Shown one piece after another: positions 1 through 11,722 of a stretch of 64,000 nucleotides of DNA. The notes beneath the pieces are model-generated. The model saw nothing but the letters and a program-made list of their open reading frames with translations, was not told the origin of the DNA and ran no database searches. A program made the translations under genes and the position numbers. How positions within the stretch are numbered: position 1 is the stretch's first letter; each line of letters begins with the position of its first letter. The DNA is from Epiperipatus broadwayi (lineage: Eukaryota; Onychophora; Udeonychophora; Euonychophora; Peripatidae), in assembly GCA_028023455.1 (NCBI GenBank), contig JAQFVV010012506.1, positions 1,852,714-1,916,713 of the forward strand. Direction: 5' to 3'.

Positions 1-657
1 TCAAGCGCTTATGCAAAACGTTTATATCAGTTTGCAAGCATGAATTTTTTAGACCGGTAAAGTCTTCAAACTCAGCCTAGCAAGCTAGATATCTATATGG
101 GTCTCATCTCAGTTCAGTTTCACCACATAGTCAAAGTCTCTGCAATATATATCATTGCAAGAAAACTTTAAAGGTACATTTATGAAAAATAAAAACAAGT
201 TAGTCACGTAACCTGCTATCACTTGTTATTTATGATCAATAGATGGCGTCTTTACCAAAACCGCCGAAACAAGTGTAAAATATTTTTACATAAACGCAAA
301 AGGAGTCAGAATTAACTACCTCTTTCATTTTGCTCACCTCCAGATCAGCTGATTTCAAGCTGGTTTGCTTTCGTCAGTGGAAGGATAGAGCTATAGAAAC
401 TAGGTCTAAAGACTGACTCTCAAGCGCTTATGCAAAACGTTTATATCAGTTTGCAAGCGTGAATTTTTCAGACCGGTAAAGTCTTCAAACTCAGCCTAGC
501 AAGCTAGATATCTATATGGGTCTGATCTCAGTTCAGTTTCACCACATAGTCAAAGTCTCTGCAATATATATCATTGCAAGAAAACTTTAAAGGTACATTT
601 ATGAAAAATAAAAACAAGTTAGTCACGTAACCTGCTATCACTTGTTATTTATGATCA
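1..657 (-). repeat. Hammerhead repeat family B, tandem dimer (period 419 bp)
   Basis: Positions 1-238 and 420-657 are direct repeats differing at only a few bases, with a 181-bp segment between them. The full monomer is therefore 419 bp and the second copy stops at 657, where an AT run and then an LTR element begin. The first copy is cut by the window edge, so the array may continue to the left. The minus strand of the spacer encodes a hammerhead ribozyme (331-394). Read on the minus strand, the repeat shares short blocks with family A, such as CTGAACTGAG and GACCCATAT, so the two families look distantly related. Tandem ribozyme monomers are typical of retrozymes and of the terminal repeats of Penelope-like elements. 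The class assignment is inference. Confidence 0.75.
331..394 (-). ncRNA. Type I hammerhead ribozyme, family B, core intact
   Basis: On the minus strand the order is stem I strand GCTC..CTTCCA, core CTGACGA, stem II AAGC/GCTT with loop AAACCA, core GAAA, a stem III half TCAGCTGA, cleavage triplet ATC, then stem I strand TGGAGG..GAGC. Stem I pairs CTTCCA with TGGAGG and GCTC with GAGC around a small internal loop. Stem III (ATCAGCTGAT) is self-complementary, which fits dimeric hammerheads of Penelope-like elements and newt satellite DNA. Predicted cleavage lies between plus positions 342 and 343. All invariant core bases are present. Activity is not proven. Confidence 0.85.
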
Positions 658-1349
658 TATATATATATATTGAAACAGTAAGATATGGCTTACCAATCTT
701 ACTTTCACCTTGCCTTCCTGTTTCCTATCCTCATGCCTTATTTAAAACCCTAATTTTATCATATTGTGTGTGTACTGGGTATATTTACCGAAATCCCACC
801 TAAATTTATATGTCTAATGGGGTGCCCAGGGTTTTATAATAATTAAAATTGTTTTTAAACGGTTTTATTTTCAAACCGTCGAGTATATATTACGTATATG
901 CTTGTACAGTAAAGTAGGTCACATATTCTCATCTACACACATACTGCGATAATATTTAAAATTTATGAAAATATTTTATTTAAAAGTTGTTGTTTTGAAT
1001 CGATTTATTTTGTGATGTTATTTCGCTATAATTATTTGCCTTTAATAAAATAATATCACTGATAAATATATTCTGGAAATTAAATTCAAAAAGAGAGTTT
1101 TATAAATGTAAAGTGTTATTTAGTTTTCAAAAACATGCCATTTTCTTTTAAATCAGTGAGGGTAGGGAAAGAACAATAGTGGCTAATTTTAACCATATTG
1201 GTGCCAGTTTTACTAGTAGATTTGATAAGATTAAAACAGTGTTTACAAACAGATTTTAATTAGAAAATGCAGTCCGTGTTTTCAAATGTATTAATAACTT
1301 AACGAACGGATTTTATCACCGCAGGGTTAGATTGTAATCAGGGAGAGCG

Positions 1350-1357
1350 TATAAATA
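1350..1357 (+). promoter_or_regulatory. TATA box of 5' LTR
   Basis: TATAAATA followed by GGGCTGATTG, about 680 bp into the LTR. It is conserved in the right LTR at 6371 despite divergence around it. It would start element transcription some 30 bp downstream, which places the start of R near 1380. Confidence 0.6.
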
Positions 1358-1571
1358 GGGCTGATTGATTGTATTAAATTATTAGAGAGAGTTATTAATT
1401 AATCTGCCTGATATTGTGACAGCAAAAGTTATATTTTTGAAAACTGATTTTCTGTTAGCTTGGATTTGCGTTATCGGACTGACCGGCTTGTTGGTTAGTT
1501 TGGAACAAGTTTTAAAATTGTTTAACCTCAGAATGTCAGGGTAACAGGGCAGTAGGTTGTCTTTCCCTTGG

Positions 1572-1776
1572 GATCCTGTGCCATGGCCATCCATCATTCA
1601 AAATCTGATGTCCTGTCACCGTATCATCAAATCCAATTGAACCAGCCCAAAGAAATGCTGCTCCTGAAATCTACTAACTGCTGCTGCGGAACAATGAACC
1701 AAGGAGAAATCATAACTTTACTTAAGAACTTTGCGACCAATTTGGAAATGCCCACAGACGAATTTGAAAGAACAAG
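1572..1776 (+). other. Exon-like segment in 5' LTR
   Basis: An open frame of about 68 codons ends at a good donor site (ACAAG then GTAATT at 1777). In the right LTR the matching segment (6599-6802) has a good acceptor (polypyrimidine then CAG at 6596-6598) and the same donor, but a 1-bp deletion shifts its frame into a stop. In this left copy the acceptor CAG has become TGG. Neither copy therefore has both an open frame and both splice sites. The encoded peptide contains a CCC motif and matches no family I know. It may be a captured exon or chance. Confidence 0.25.
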
Positions 1777-2249
1777 GTAATTAAAATCAACCTGAGATCT
1801 CGGAAACCTCCAAGCTATATAGCTAATAATTTTTGTATATTCTTTAAATGTATTTATTCGAGTGTTGTTTTCTAATGCATGCTGAACTTGTGCTTGGGTT
1901 GATTTTCTATTATATTTATCAATGTCTTATTTAAATGTAATATAATGAAATATTTAATTAATTTCTATAGGCAAATACGAGTTACATAGGGAAGTTAAAT
2001 AATGCGTGGTTGCCATCTTAGTTTGTAAACCGCAAACACGCATTTCCCCCCTCCCATCTCTTAAATATGTTTTAAAGTATTTTGCATATAATAAGTTTGT
2101 TAATAAGTATAACTTTGTTAGAATAAATATTTATTTATCTTAAGTTTGTTGAGAGTCTTCTGGCCATTAAAATATGAAAGTTGAGAGCGAGCTATTTCTG
2201 TTCCTTAATAAATTGCCCTTTATTTTATTAAGTCTTTTAAAATTAAACT

Positions 2250-2600
2250 GTGTTGCTAGTAAATATGCATGGGTGCTGGAATCCTACTGTTGGCAAAGGT
2301 CATCATTGTTTAAATCTGTCCCCTTATTTTACTCCGTGGTTCCCAGTACATTGCTACAATGGCACCTGGGAATTATTTCACGTATGTCCCCACAGTTACG
2401 AAGCTCCTGTGTGTGGGACAGGCTTCAGCTGTGAGTGGGCTAGAGATGTCCCAAATAAAAGGAGAAATGCCTATCCAATGCCACAACCTTTTTTCTTCAT
2501 AAAGTTGCATACTCATATACTGCACCCTTCCTCGGCATATATTCGCTGGTACCACAGTATATTTCCCTTATTAATTATTAAAAGAATTCTATTTAAATGA
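2250..2600 (+). other. LTR-embedded open frame, Cys-rich (left copy)
   Basis: There is no ATG at the frame's start (it opens with GTG after a TAA; first ATG at 2265). It is open to a TGA after 2600. The first 78 codons are also open in the right LTR (7276-7512). The peptide has at least six cysteines and motifs such as VHCYNGTWELFH and NKRRNAYPMP. A possible splice acceptor (GCTAG) lies just before it. The two LTR copies differ far more here than in flanking LTR sequence, and most changes alter the amino acid, with five of the cysteines replaced in the right copy. I do not recognise the domain. A chance open frame is possible. Confidence 0.3.
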
Positions 2601-3209
2601 ATTTCAAATCCGTTCAGTATAGCTCGATCTTATCTAGTTAATCACTTCGCGAGTGACTCTCACTCTCCATTTAAGTTTCCAATTATAAATGTTTTAGAAT
2701 CTTCAAACTCTGTTAGACTTTACGTGACTCGTATATGCCTACCATGTCACTATACTTTAGACACGTTATCTAAATGAACCCAAGTATGAGGTATTAGCCA
2801 TCTTGTTGTTTATTATATAGCTATCCAATTTGTATAACTAAACTATTTTCCATTATCTAATTATTAAAATATTATTTGTAAATTTATTTCTTTTCTTTAT
2901 TTATTCGGGGTGCAATCTAAATTACATAGCACATTAAACTTATCTTTGGCACATCTATAAGTTATTGTTAAATGAACCTAGGGCTATTTTAGATTTAGAG
3001 TCTTTTGTTTTCTCCCTGATCACTGGCACTGGCATGAAATTATACTATTAGTAGCATCAAATGTGTTATCACGTAGAGGGCATTGTGGAGTTTGGACTTT
3101 GGATTTGAACTTGGGATTTCTGGGAGGTAACTCTCCTAGTGTTGAGTTCTATGTCCTGGGTTTAAATTCTGCAGTGTGTTAGTGAGATAGACATGTTTTG
3201 ACTGTTACA

Positions 3210-4208
3210 TAGTATTTTTTTTTTCTGGGTCCATGGCGCTTTACAATGTGAGGCTTCGATTTAAACACCCACAAACCCCTGATAGTATTTAGTTCATTTA
3301 ATTACCCATTTCCTGTAGTTCAATATTTTCAATATCGTGATTTATATTTTAAGATATTATTATATGTATTTTGTTTGGCTCGGGCATTTAGACAATCACT
3401 TGGAGAATTTTCAGTTTAATATAGTATGACACAAGCAATATATATGTAAACTTTGTCATCTCTGGTCATGTTATAAAAAATATATGTGCGCTAATTACTG
3501 TACTAAATATAATTCCAAAAAAATAGTGCAACATATATAGTTTTGTATCGAATAAGAATTGTAAAAATAAAAATATATGATTGTCTAATTGAACGTCCGG
3601 AGTCAAACGAAATAAGTAAGTTAAATATCCCTGGGGGAGGTTAATGATATAGATGTTGCCACAGATAGTATTGCACCTTGAAATAACAATGATGAACCGA
3701 TTGTTTCATGCATGTAAAGCTATAAATAAAAAAATTTTGAATTTGGTCAATTTATGTATAGCTACTTATGTAAACAAGTTTCTGTAATAATAATAATAAT
3801 AATAATCTTTTGTAAATCTATCTATCTGATATCATTGAACAAGGGGAAATGACAGTGAGATACCCATTGAGATACCTGAGTCTAGCAAATAATTAAATAG
3901 TACACCGCCAAACAGTTGAGCAAGCAGCAGAAGAAATCTGAATAATAAAATAATAATATTTTGTTTCATATTTCCAAAATAACAAAGAAGCAGCATAATG
4001 AAATCAGTACAGGACAAAACAAGGATGCACAGAAAGGCCAGAGACCGAGTGGAAGACAGCCAGTCACCATTGTTTGATAAAGAAGTTTAATTAAAAGGAC
4101 TTTAAAATAATAAATATCTTAGCAAATAATAATAACCAGAAATTAGTGATCCAGAATTGCCATTTATAGCCAAGAATTATAATAACATTTCAGAATACTA
4201 AAAACAAA
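3210..4208 (+). other. LTR element leader region, no gene seen
   Basis: This is AT-rich sequence between the left LTR and the gag relic, with a short TAA run near 3788-3806. No coding frame or RNA gene is visible. Confidence 0.5.
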
Positions 4209-5278
4209 ATGGAAGAGTTAGAACAAAAAGACATCGACACATCCGGAGTTCCAGAATCTCCAACACCAGTAGCAGAAATAAGCCAGCAAATGACAAATAC
4301 AGACTTTCAAATTAAATCTATAGAAGAACTCTTCACATGACAAGCTGAAGAAGCCAGAATCAGGCATGAAAAAGACCGAGATGAAAAGCAAGAAATGAGA
4401 GAACTGATCGTATTCCTACTTAATGAAGTCAAAGAACTCCATGAGAAATAGGGAGTGCTCCAACAAAAACTCAATGAGAAACATGAAATAAAAGAGAGGC
4501 TCACTCCAAAATTAAATTTGGAAACTTTAGTTTTAAAAACAGAAGATAATAAAAAAGAGACAAAAAAGAAGAAGAGAGTAATCAGAACAAAACCACGAAC
4601 AGTCTACCACTGGTCAATGAAGAGAAAAATACTAAAAGCCCTGAGATCACCAATATCTGTAGAATCATGATGCCTGACCCAAGCATTCAAACCCAGTTGG
4701 CCAAGGTCATACACATCAAGATATCCCAAGGGGAGATTGGGAAAAACCCTCATTGCACATAAATAGTTTGAAAGATTTCTTCATATTCTCTGAAATAGAG
4801 CCAAAAGAACAATTTGCTATCGCCACCCACCATTTACACGGCTACACAGACTGGTGGAGCATCATAAAAGAAAAACCTGGAGACTTCACCAAGTATAGCA
4901 AGGCCTTACTGAAACACTACTGGAGCAAGGAATGCCAGAGTGGCATCTTCAATACCATCTCCCGAGAAAAATATGGGAGCATCAAAGAAACACACACACA
5001 ATTCTAGATCTGGCAAGTTAATCATCTGAGATCGCTCACCACCTTCTCATTCTCTGACCATTATCTGCACCATCCAGCAGAACATGCCTCTATCGATCCA
5101 ACAGCTGATGGCCAGAAGCAGAATTAAAGACACAGAGGAGATGGCAGAATTCCTGACTACATCGGACTTCAATCCTTGGGCCAATGAACCGCCAGATAAG
5201 GAAACGAGATTGCACCACCCAAGAGAACATTCTCCGAGTACAAGAGATTGGCACTACCCATCTGATCCAGGAGAATAA
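4209..5278 (+). pseudogene. gag-like relic of the LTR retrotransposon
   Basis: The frame opens with ATG at 4209 and can be followed to 4670 through two in-frame stops (TGA 4338, TAG 4449). It then shifts frame before 4753, meets TAG at 5005 and shifts again before 5084, ending at TAA 5276. The first part is Glu/Lys-rich and helical, like a coiled coil. The part at 4753-5007 has the retrotransposon Gag pattern: EQFAIATHHLHGYTDWW, then KYSKALLKHYW and a following IWQ..LRSL block. No CCHC zinc knuckle, protease or polymerase follows. The protein would have formed the capsid. At least four lesions make it non-functional. The Ty3/Gypsy-type assignment comes from the Gag pattern only. Confidence 0.65.
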
Positions 5279-5650
5279 CAAAATATATATAAGTTAAAAA
5301 AAAGGAAAAAAAAAGGACTCGAACTTGGACACTCTTGCGTAATTTTTGACCTACAATAACTTGAATTTGGACATTTATCTATGCCTGAATTTGGACACTT
5401 TCATATAGACTTTTAAATTTTTATATATATATATATAGTTCTAATTTGAATTTGAACAGTCAAAAAAATGCATCAAAATATATATACGTTTTGCTAGTAA
5501 AAAAAAAAAATGTTGAATAATGTTGAAATATGATTCGGGTATATCATTAAATCTCATTGCCCCTTGTCAAATTTTTTTTTGTGCTGATATTCAAAAATAC
5601 TAGTAAACACTGGGTGTAAAATCGATTTTTTTTAATTTTTTTGACATACT

Positions 5651-5659
5651 AAGGGAATG
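5651..5659 (+). other. Polypurine tract
   Basis: AAGGGAATG directly abuts the TG that starts the right LTR. This is the position of the plus-strand primer in LTR elements. Confidence 0.55.
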
Positions 5660-6370
5660 TGAAACAGTAAGATATGCCTTACCAATCTTAGTTTCACCTT
5701 GCCTTCCTGTTTCCTACCCCCATGCCTTATTTAAAACCCTAATTTTATCATATTGTGTGTGTACTGGGTATATTTACTGAAATCCTGCCTAAATTTATAT
5801 GTCTAATGGGGTGTCCAGGGTTTAATAATAATTAAAATTGTTTTTAAATGGTTTTATTTTTAAACCGTCGAGTATATATTATGTATATGCTTGTACAGTA
5901 AAGTAGGTCACATATTCTCATCTACACACATACTGTGATAATATTTAAAATTTATGAAAATATTTTATAATATTTAACACAGCATTATAAAGTCTTTGGA
6001 AAAGATAGTTGTTGTTTTGAATCGATTTATTTTGTGATGTTATTTTGCTATAATTATTAGCATTTAATAAAATAATATCACTGATAAATATATTCTGGAA
6101 ATTAAAATCAAAAGAGAGTTTTATAAAATAAAATGTTATTTAGTTTTTCAAAAACATGCCATTTTCTTTAAATCAGTGAGGGTAGGGAAAGAACAATAGT
6201 GGCTAATTTTAACCATATTGGTGCCAGTTTTACTAGTAGATTTGATAAGATTAAAACAGTGTTTACGAACAGATTTTAATTAGAAAATGCAGTCTGTGTT
6301 TTTCAAATGTATTAATAACTTAACGAACGGATTTTATCACTGCAGGGTTAGATTGTAATCAGAGAGAGTG

Positions 6371-6378
6371 TATAAATA
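6371..6378 (+). promoter_or_regulatory. TATA box of 3' LTR
   Basis: TATAAATA in the same context as at 1350. In this copy it could drive transcription into the right flank. Confidence 0.5.
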
Positions 6379-7275
6379 GGGCTGATTGATTGTTATTAGA
6401 TTTTATTAGAGAGAGAGAGTTATTAATTAATCTGCCTGACATTGTGACAGCAGAAGTTATATTTTTGAAACTGATTTTCTGTTAGCTTGGATTTGCGTTA
6501 TCAGACTGACTGGCTTGTTGGTTAGTTTGGAACAAGTTTTAAAATTGTTTAACCTCAGAATGTCAGGGTAATGGGGCAGTAGGTTGTCTTTCCCTCAGGA
6601 TCCTGTACCTTGTCCATCCATCATTCAAAATCCGATGTCCTGTCACTGTATCATCAAATCCAACTGAACCAGCCCAAAGAAATGCTGCTCCTGAAATCTA
6701 CTAATTGCTGCTGCAGAAAAATGAACCAAGAAAAATCATAACTTTACTTAAGAACTTTGCTACCAATTTGGAACTGCCCATGGAAAAATTTGAAAGAACA
6801 AGGTAATTAAAATCAACCCGAGATCTCGGAAACCTCCAAGCTATATAGCTAATAATTTTTGTATATTTTTCAAATGTATTTATTCGAGTGTTGTTTTCTA
6901 ATGCATGCTGAACTTGTGCTTGGGTTGATTTTCTATTATATTTATCAATGTCTTATTTAAACATAATATAATGAGATATTTATATAATTGCTATAGGCAA
7001 ATACGAGTTACATAGGGAAGTTAAATAATGCATGGTTGCCATCTTAGTTTGTAAGCCGCAAACACGCATTTTCCCCCTCCCATCTCTTAAATATGTTTTA
7101 AAGTATTTTGCATATAATAAGTTTGCAAATAAGTATAACTTTGTCAGAATAAATATTTATTTATTTTAAGTTTGTTGAGAGTCTGCTGGCCATTAAAATA
7201 TGAAAGTTGAGAGTGAGCTATTTCTGTTCCTTAATAAATTTCCCTTTATTTTATTAAGTCTTTTAAAATTAAACT

Positions 7276-7512
7276 GTGTTGCTAGTAAATATTCATGGTT
7301 ACTGGAATCCTACTGTTGGTAAAGGTCATCATCGTTTAAATCCGTCCCTTTATTTTACTCCACGGACCCCAGTACAGTGGTACAATGGCATCTGGGAATT
7401 ATTTCACATACATCCTCACAGTTACGAAGCTCCTGGGTATGGGCCAGGCTTGAGCTGTGAGTGTGCTAGAGATGTCCCAAATAAAAGGCGAAATGCCTAT
7501 CCAATGCCATGA
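7276..7512 (+). other. LTR-embedded open frame (right copy)
   Basis: This 78-codon counterpart of 2250-2600 also has no initial ATG and shares the same possible acceptor. Relative to the left copy, five cysteines are replaced by Tyr, Arg, Trp, His or Tyr, while NKRRNAYPMP at the end is unchanged. It then stops at TGA. Function is unknown. Confidence 0.25.
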
Positions 7513-8243
7513 CCTTTTTTCTTCATAAAGTTGCATACTTATAAACTGCACCCCTCCTCAGAATATATTCACTGGCACCACCGTATATTTCCCTTATTAA
7601 TTATTAAAAGAATTCTATTTAAATGAATTTCAAATCTGTTCAGTATAGCTTGATTTTATAATCTAGTTAATCACTTCGTGAGCGACTCTCGCTCTCCATT
7701 TAAGTTTCCAATTATAAATGTTTTAGAATCTTCAAATTCTGTTAGACTTTACATGACTCGTATATGCCTACTGCGTCACTGTACTTTAGACATGTTATCT
7801 AAATGAACCCAAGTATGAGGTATCAGCCATCTTGTTGTTTATTATATAGCTGTCCAATTTGTATAACTAAACTATTTTCCATTATCTAATTATTAAAATA
7901 TTATTTGTAAATTTATTTCTTTTCTCTATTTATTCGGGATGCAATATAAATTACATAGCACATTAGACTTATCTTGGGCACATATATAAACTTTTGTTAA
8001 ATGACCTAGGGCTATTTTATATTTAGAGTCTTTTGTTTTCTCCCTGATCACTGGCACTGGCATGAAATTATACTATTAGTAGCATCAAATATGTTATCAT
8101 GTAGAGGGCATTGTGGAGTTTGGACTTTGGATTCGAACTTGGGATTTCTGGGAGGTAACTCTCCTAGTGTTGAGTTCTATGTTCCGAGTTTAAATTCTGC
8201 AGTGTGTTAGTGATATAGATATGTTTTGACCATTACAATATAT

Positions 8244-10150
8244 GTATATATATACACACACAAACAACTTGAAAACACAATACATCTACTCATAACAAAT
8301 GCTGATTTATTTAATTTGTTTATTTGTCATCTTGCTGAGCTGTTCTTTACCTTTATATTTTTAAAAATTTTCAATAATTTACCAATAAAATTTTCAATAA
8401 TTTACCAAAATGTCTCTATTGTACTCTATTCTTGGTTTTATCTTTCAAATAAAAACAAATAATATTTTTTTCAGAAATCCTTGTATCATTTATGCAAAAT
8501 CCCATAAAAACAACCTTCCCACATCTAACATACTGTTGATTTTACTATCACATTTTTAGAGGTTTGTAGAATATCTTTAAAAAAAATATTTTCAATGCTC
8601 TAATGTTACATCATTGTGTAGTTAATAATTTAGTTTTATTCAATAAATTAATCAAAACAACAGCCATATACACAATTATTTTAATTGTGTTTAGATATGT
8701 CAGTATGATGAAATAAATATCTTACTTTTAACTTGTTAATTGCAATGGAAACGCTTAGCTAAATAATATCAGCATTTAAATTTAATTTATACCTAAAAAA
8801 CTATCAAGATTTTCAATTAAGTTATCTTTTCAAACAGATAACTATCCAAGATAAAAATTTCTGAAGATTGTCTTTCATCATTGGCATATAAGTATTGATT
8901 TTTTTAATATTGATTACAATATCCAACTCTTTATAGTTTGTAACATTACAGAAATTTTAGGAATAACATAATAATCAGCATATTACAAATTTATAGTTAA
9001 AAAAGTAAAATTTATATTTTTACTTTTAATTAATTAAATAAAAACTCCATAACAAATGAATACAGTAAATCATATTTTCATAGCTGCTTTATTGTTGTTA
9101 AAAGTATAAACAATGTTATAATTAGTACATAGACAAGCTTTAATTTTAAATCTTTAATTTTACTACCTTAAATTTTATTATTTCCAGCTTACTGTGTAGA
9201 AACTGTGTTATAAGAATAAAGTGTAATTTGTTCATATCAAACCTTGTCCAAATTTTCTCAATATATATATAAAATTTAATTGAACTAATAATATATATAT
9301 ATTCATTTGATCTATTTTTTATATTTGCATAATGATAGCAACCATTTTTATATAGCTTCTTGATTTTTTTAAACTGACACTGTGTTTTTGGTAACAATTC
9401 ATTGCAATTTGTTTAAGAAAATTCTGAAAATATTTTGGGAGTAGAAAACAACAATGATATTTTATGATAATTTGTATTCTTTTTTATGTTTTATAATGTT
9501 TTTAAAATAGTTCTACTAGTTTAGAAGCTCTCTCTTCAACACCATATTTTAAAAATTCTCCAAGATTAAAAAAGAACCATTATTCATGAACTATATTTTT
9601 TCCATCTGTAAAAGACATAATATGAATTCATATATTATTATTAAAAAATTAATCAAAACATTCTTCCCATCTATTTGAGATATGACCATTATTTTAAAAA
9701 AGAGTGTCATCAAAATATTTAGTAAAAGTTGTGCCATTTTTTTAGTTCAAAAAGATCAAAAGTTATTATGATCAGTAAGTAAACACAAATTTTTTGAAAA
9801 TTTTATTCAGTTGAAACATTTATTTGTCTTTATAATGCTACATTTTTGTGAAACTCCAAATTCAGTTTATTATTCTTAGAACCACATGTTACTATATAAT
9901 CAAATCATTAGTAATAGAATCATTGTCAGAGAATCTTTCAGTTTTCACTGAAGTATAGATTTTCTCATAATCATAATATTCCACATTTCAAAAATTTGAC
10001 AAGCTTAAAAATCCTAATTGAATTGATATTGTTTAATGGCTGTTAACATATACTATGAATGATAATTGCTTTTAAAGATTAAACATTAAAATTACTTTTG
10101 ATAATTTGGAATACTTGTTATTAAATGCAACTGTTATTCTAACTATACTA
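8244..10150. other. AT-rich spacer
   Basis: Very AT-rich sequence with short AT runs and no long open frame with protein-like composition. No repeat shared with other parts of the window was seen. Confidence 0.5.
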
Positions 10151-10154
10151 TGAA

Positions 10155-11685
10155 TTGAAGGAAAAAAGATTTTCCTATCATTTCAATACTAAAGCAGACA
10201 CTCAATCTTTGCAAGTCTCCATCTTAGACTTTGTTGAGGATGAATGCCCTTCTCCTATTAGTGATGAAATGAATCCGCAACAGACTCAACACAGTAAAAC
10301 ACAAATGCTAAATAATTACCAATCTATTAGTCAGGAATTTAATGCCAGAATTCCCTCACTTCTTTTCAACTCATTCTTGAATTATCATAATGAGAATACA
10401 CTAATTCTCACTACCACAAATGACAATTGTAATCTGTTCACCTTTCCAACAGATGATTTCTTTGAGCTGCTGAAGAATCTAAAACTAGGGGATGCAATAA
10501 AACGAATATACCACCATCCAAATAAAAGATATTTTATAGTGGAGTTCAACAATATTATCCAAAAAGAGCTGTTTAAAAGACAACAACTCTTCATAAACCA
10601 GCACTACCTGATCAAAATAGACATGAATAGGCCCAGATTTGCTTATGGTCTTGTACGTAACTGTTATGTTAATTTCTCTCAAGCTGACCTTCAAAGACTG
10701 TTGGCCAATCATGGAGAAATCACAAGCTTCAAATATTTGACAGAAACGAGATCCGATCTTGAACTTCCATCAAATAGTGTGGCCTTCACACTTAGATTGA
10801 ACTCAGGATATACTCTACTGGATATTCCAGTAAAACTTGAGAAAAAAAGTGTCCACTCTACATATCTATTCATGGGGTGCAGCCTCAATGTTTTCATTGT
10901 GGTGACTGCTCACACCGCATCAAACTCTGTCCTATGAAAATTTGTGACCTGTGCAAAACAAGGAAAACCAAATATCACAAATGTAATACAATGACTCACG
11001 ATCCTCCTTCCTCCTTGCAACTCATCCACTCTATAGTGCAGACTAATCAACAAGCACACAAAACACTCACGGAAACAACACAGGTGAACAAACAAGGAAT
11101 TGACACTGAAAGCAAGATCCTTAGGGATGATGCTGACACTGCCATACAGAGATCACAAGCACCCTCTCCTCATCATATGAAGCATGATGTTATCAACCAC
11201 CCTAAGCCAAATCTGATTCACCAGTGACAAAGTTTAACAAAAAAAGAACTTGCAACCACAACATACCTGACCTGACCCTGCAAATGAGGCATAAAGATCA
11301 CGCTCCAACTAACAAAAGGAAAACTCAAGACTCTTCTAGCTCCCAGCATGATGAACTAACTAATTCGACTGCTGATTCGGATATGGAGCCAAGCATTGCA
11401 GAACTCAACACTAACAGAGGACTGACCAATAGAAGGAAGAAAGAAAATAAAAGAACCAAACATGGGGAATCACTAGTTACACAAGACAGCACTTCTCTTC
11501 TAGACACACCTTTCAATAGCAGATATATTGAGGTGACACTCAACCCAAAACAATCCATAATATCCCAAATTCCAATACCAGAGCATTTAACAAATAAGGC
11601 TCATGATACAGAAATGCAAGTTCAAGATTCCATGAACATGGAAGAACAACTAATATTAAGTGAAGAACCCCATATGGGTGAATAG
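10155..11685 (+). pseudogene. LINE ORF1, nucleic-acid-binding protein, frameshifted
   Basis: About 510 codons in three frame segments. The first (10155-10937) begins without ATG; its first in-frame ATG is at 10269. It holds a region resembling the RNA-recognition part of LINE ORF1 proteins (VRNCYVNFSQADLQRLLANH). One missing base near 10874-10878 moves the frame to 10877-11227. That segment carries a CCHC knuckle, CFHCGDCSHRIKLC, followed by a second Cys/His cluster beginning CDLC. It stops at TGA 11225. The remainder (11224-11685) is polar and Lys/Ser-rich and runs to TAG just before ORF2. ORF1 proteins coat the element RNA and chaperone target-primed reverse transcription. Whether the break at 11225 is a lesion or an original boundary is uncertain. 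Confidence 0.75.
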
Positions 11686-11722
11686 CCACTTCTCTCAGTC
11701 AAAGCCCATTAAAACATAAATC

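Larger units (their letters stand above)
671..3209 (+). repeat. 5' LTR
   Basis: This is the 2539-bp left LTR. It has a TATA box at 1350, an AATAAA at 2122 and an open frame at 2250-2600. Compared with the right LTR it lacks a 40-bp insert (near 5970-6009). Many differences between the LTRs are CG versus TG or CA, as expected from decay of methylated CpG. The sequence just after it (from 3210) shows no clear primer binding site. TGGGTCCATGGCGC at about 3226 is the nearest TGG-starting candidate and is weak. Confidence 0.8.
671..8237 (+). mobile_element. Non-autonomous LTR retrotransposon with very long LTRs
   Basis: Two direct repeats (671-3209 and 5660-8237) begin TGAAACAG and end TTACA, the TG...CA ends of LTRs. 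A purine-rich AAGGGAATG directly precedes the right copy, as a polypurine tract should. ATATAT flanks both outer ends (665-670, 8238-8243) and may be the target duplication, although the site is itself an AT run. The internal region is only 2.45 kb and holds a broken gag-like frame but no protease, reverse transcriptase or integrase. Long LTRs with a pol-less interior match a large retrotransposon derivative. The two LTRs differ by about 4-5 percent in most parts, so the insertion is not recent. Confidence 0.82.
5660..8237 (+). repeat. 3' LTR
   Basis: This is the 2578-bp copy of the left LTR, 40 bp of which is an extra insert near 5970-6009. It carries AATAAA at 7148 and a 78-codon version of the Cys-rich open frame (7276-7512) that ends at a TGA. 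It terminates in TTACA before an ATATAT run. Confidence 0.8.

Noticed and set aside
1382-1597. 71-codon minus-strand frame in the left LTR
   Set aside because: It overlaps LTR sequence and is not conserved as a frame in the other LTR.
671-8237. Tandem duplication of a rapidly evolving secreted-protein gene
   Set aside because: TG/CA ends, a purine tract before the right copy, TATA boxes and a Gag relic between the copies fit an LTR element better.
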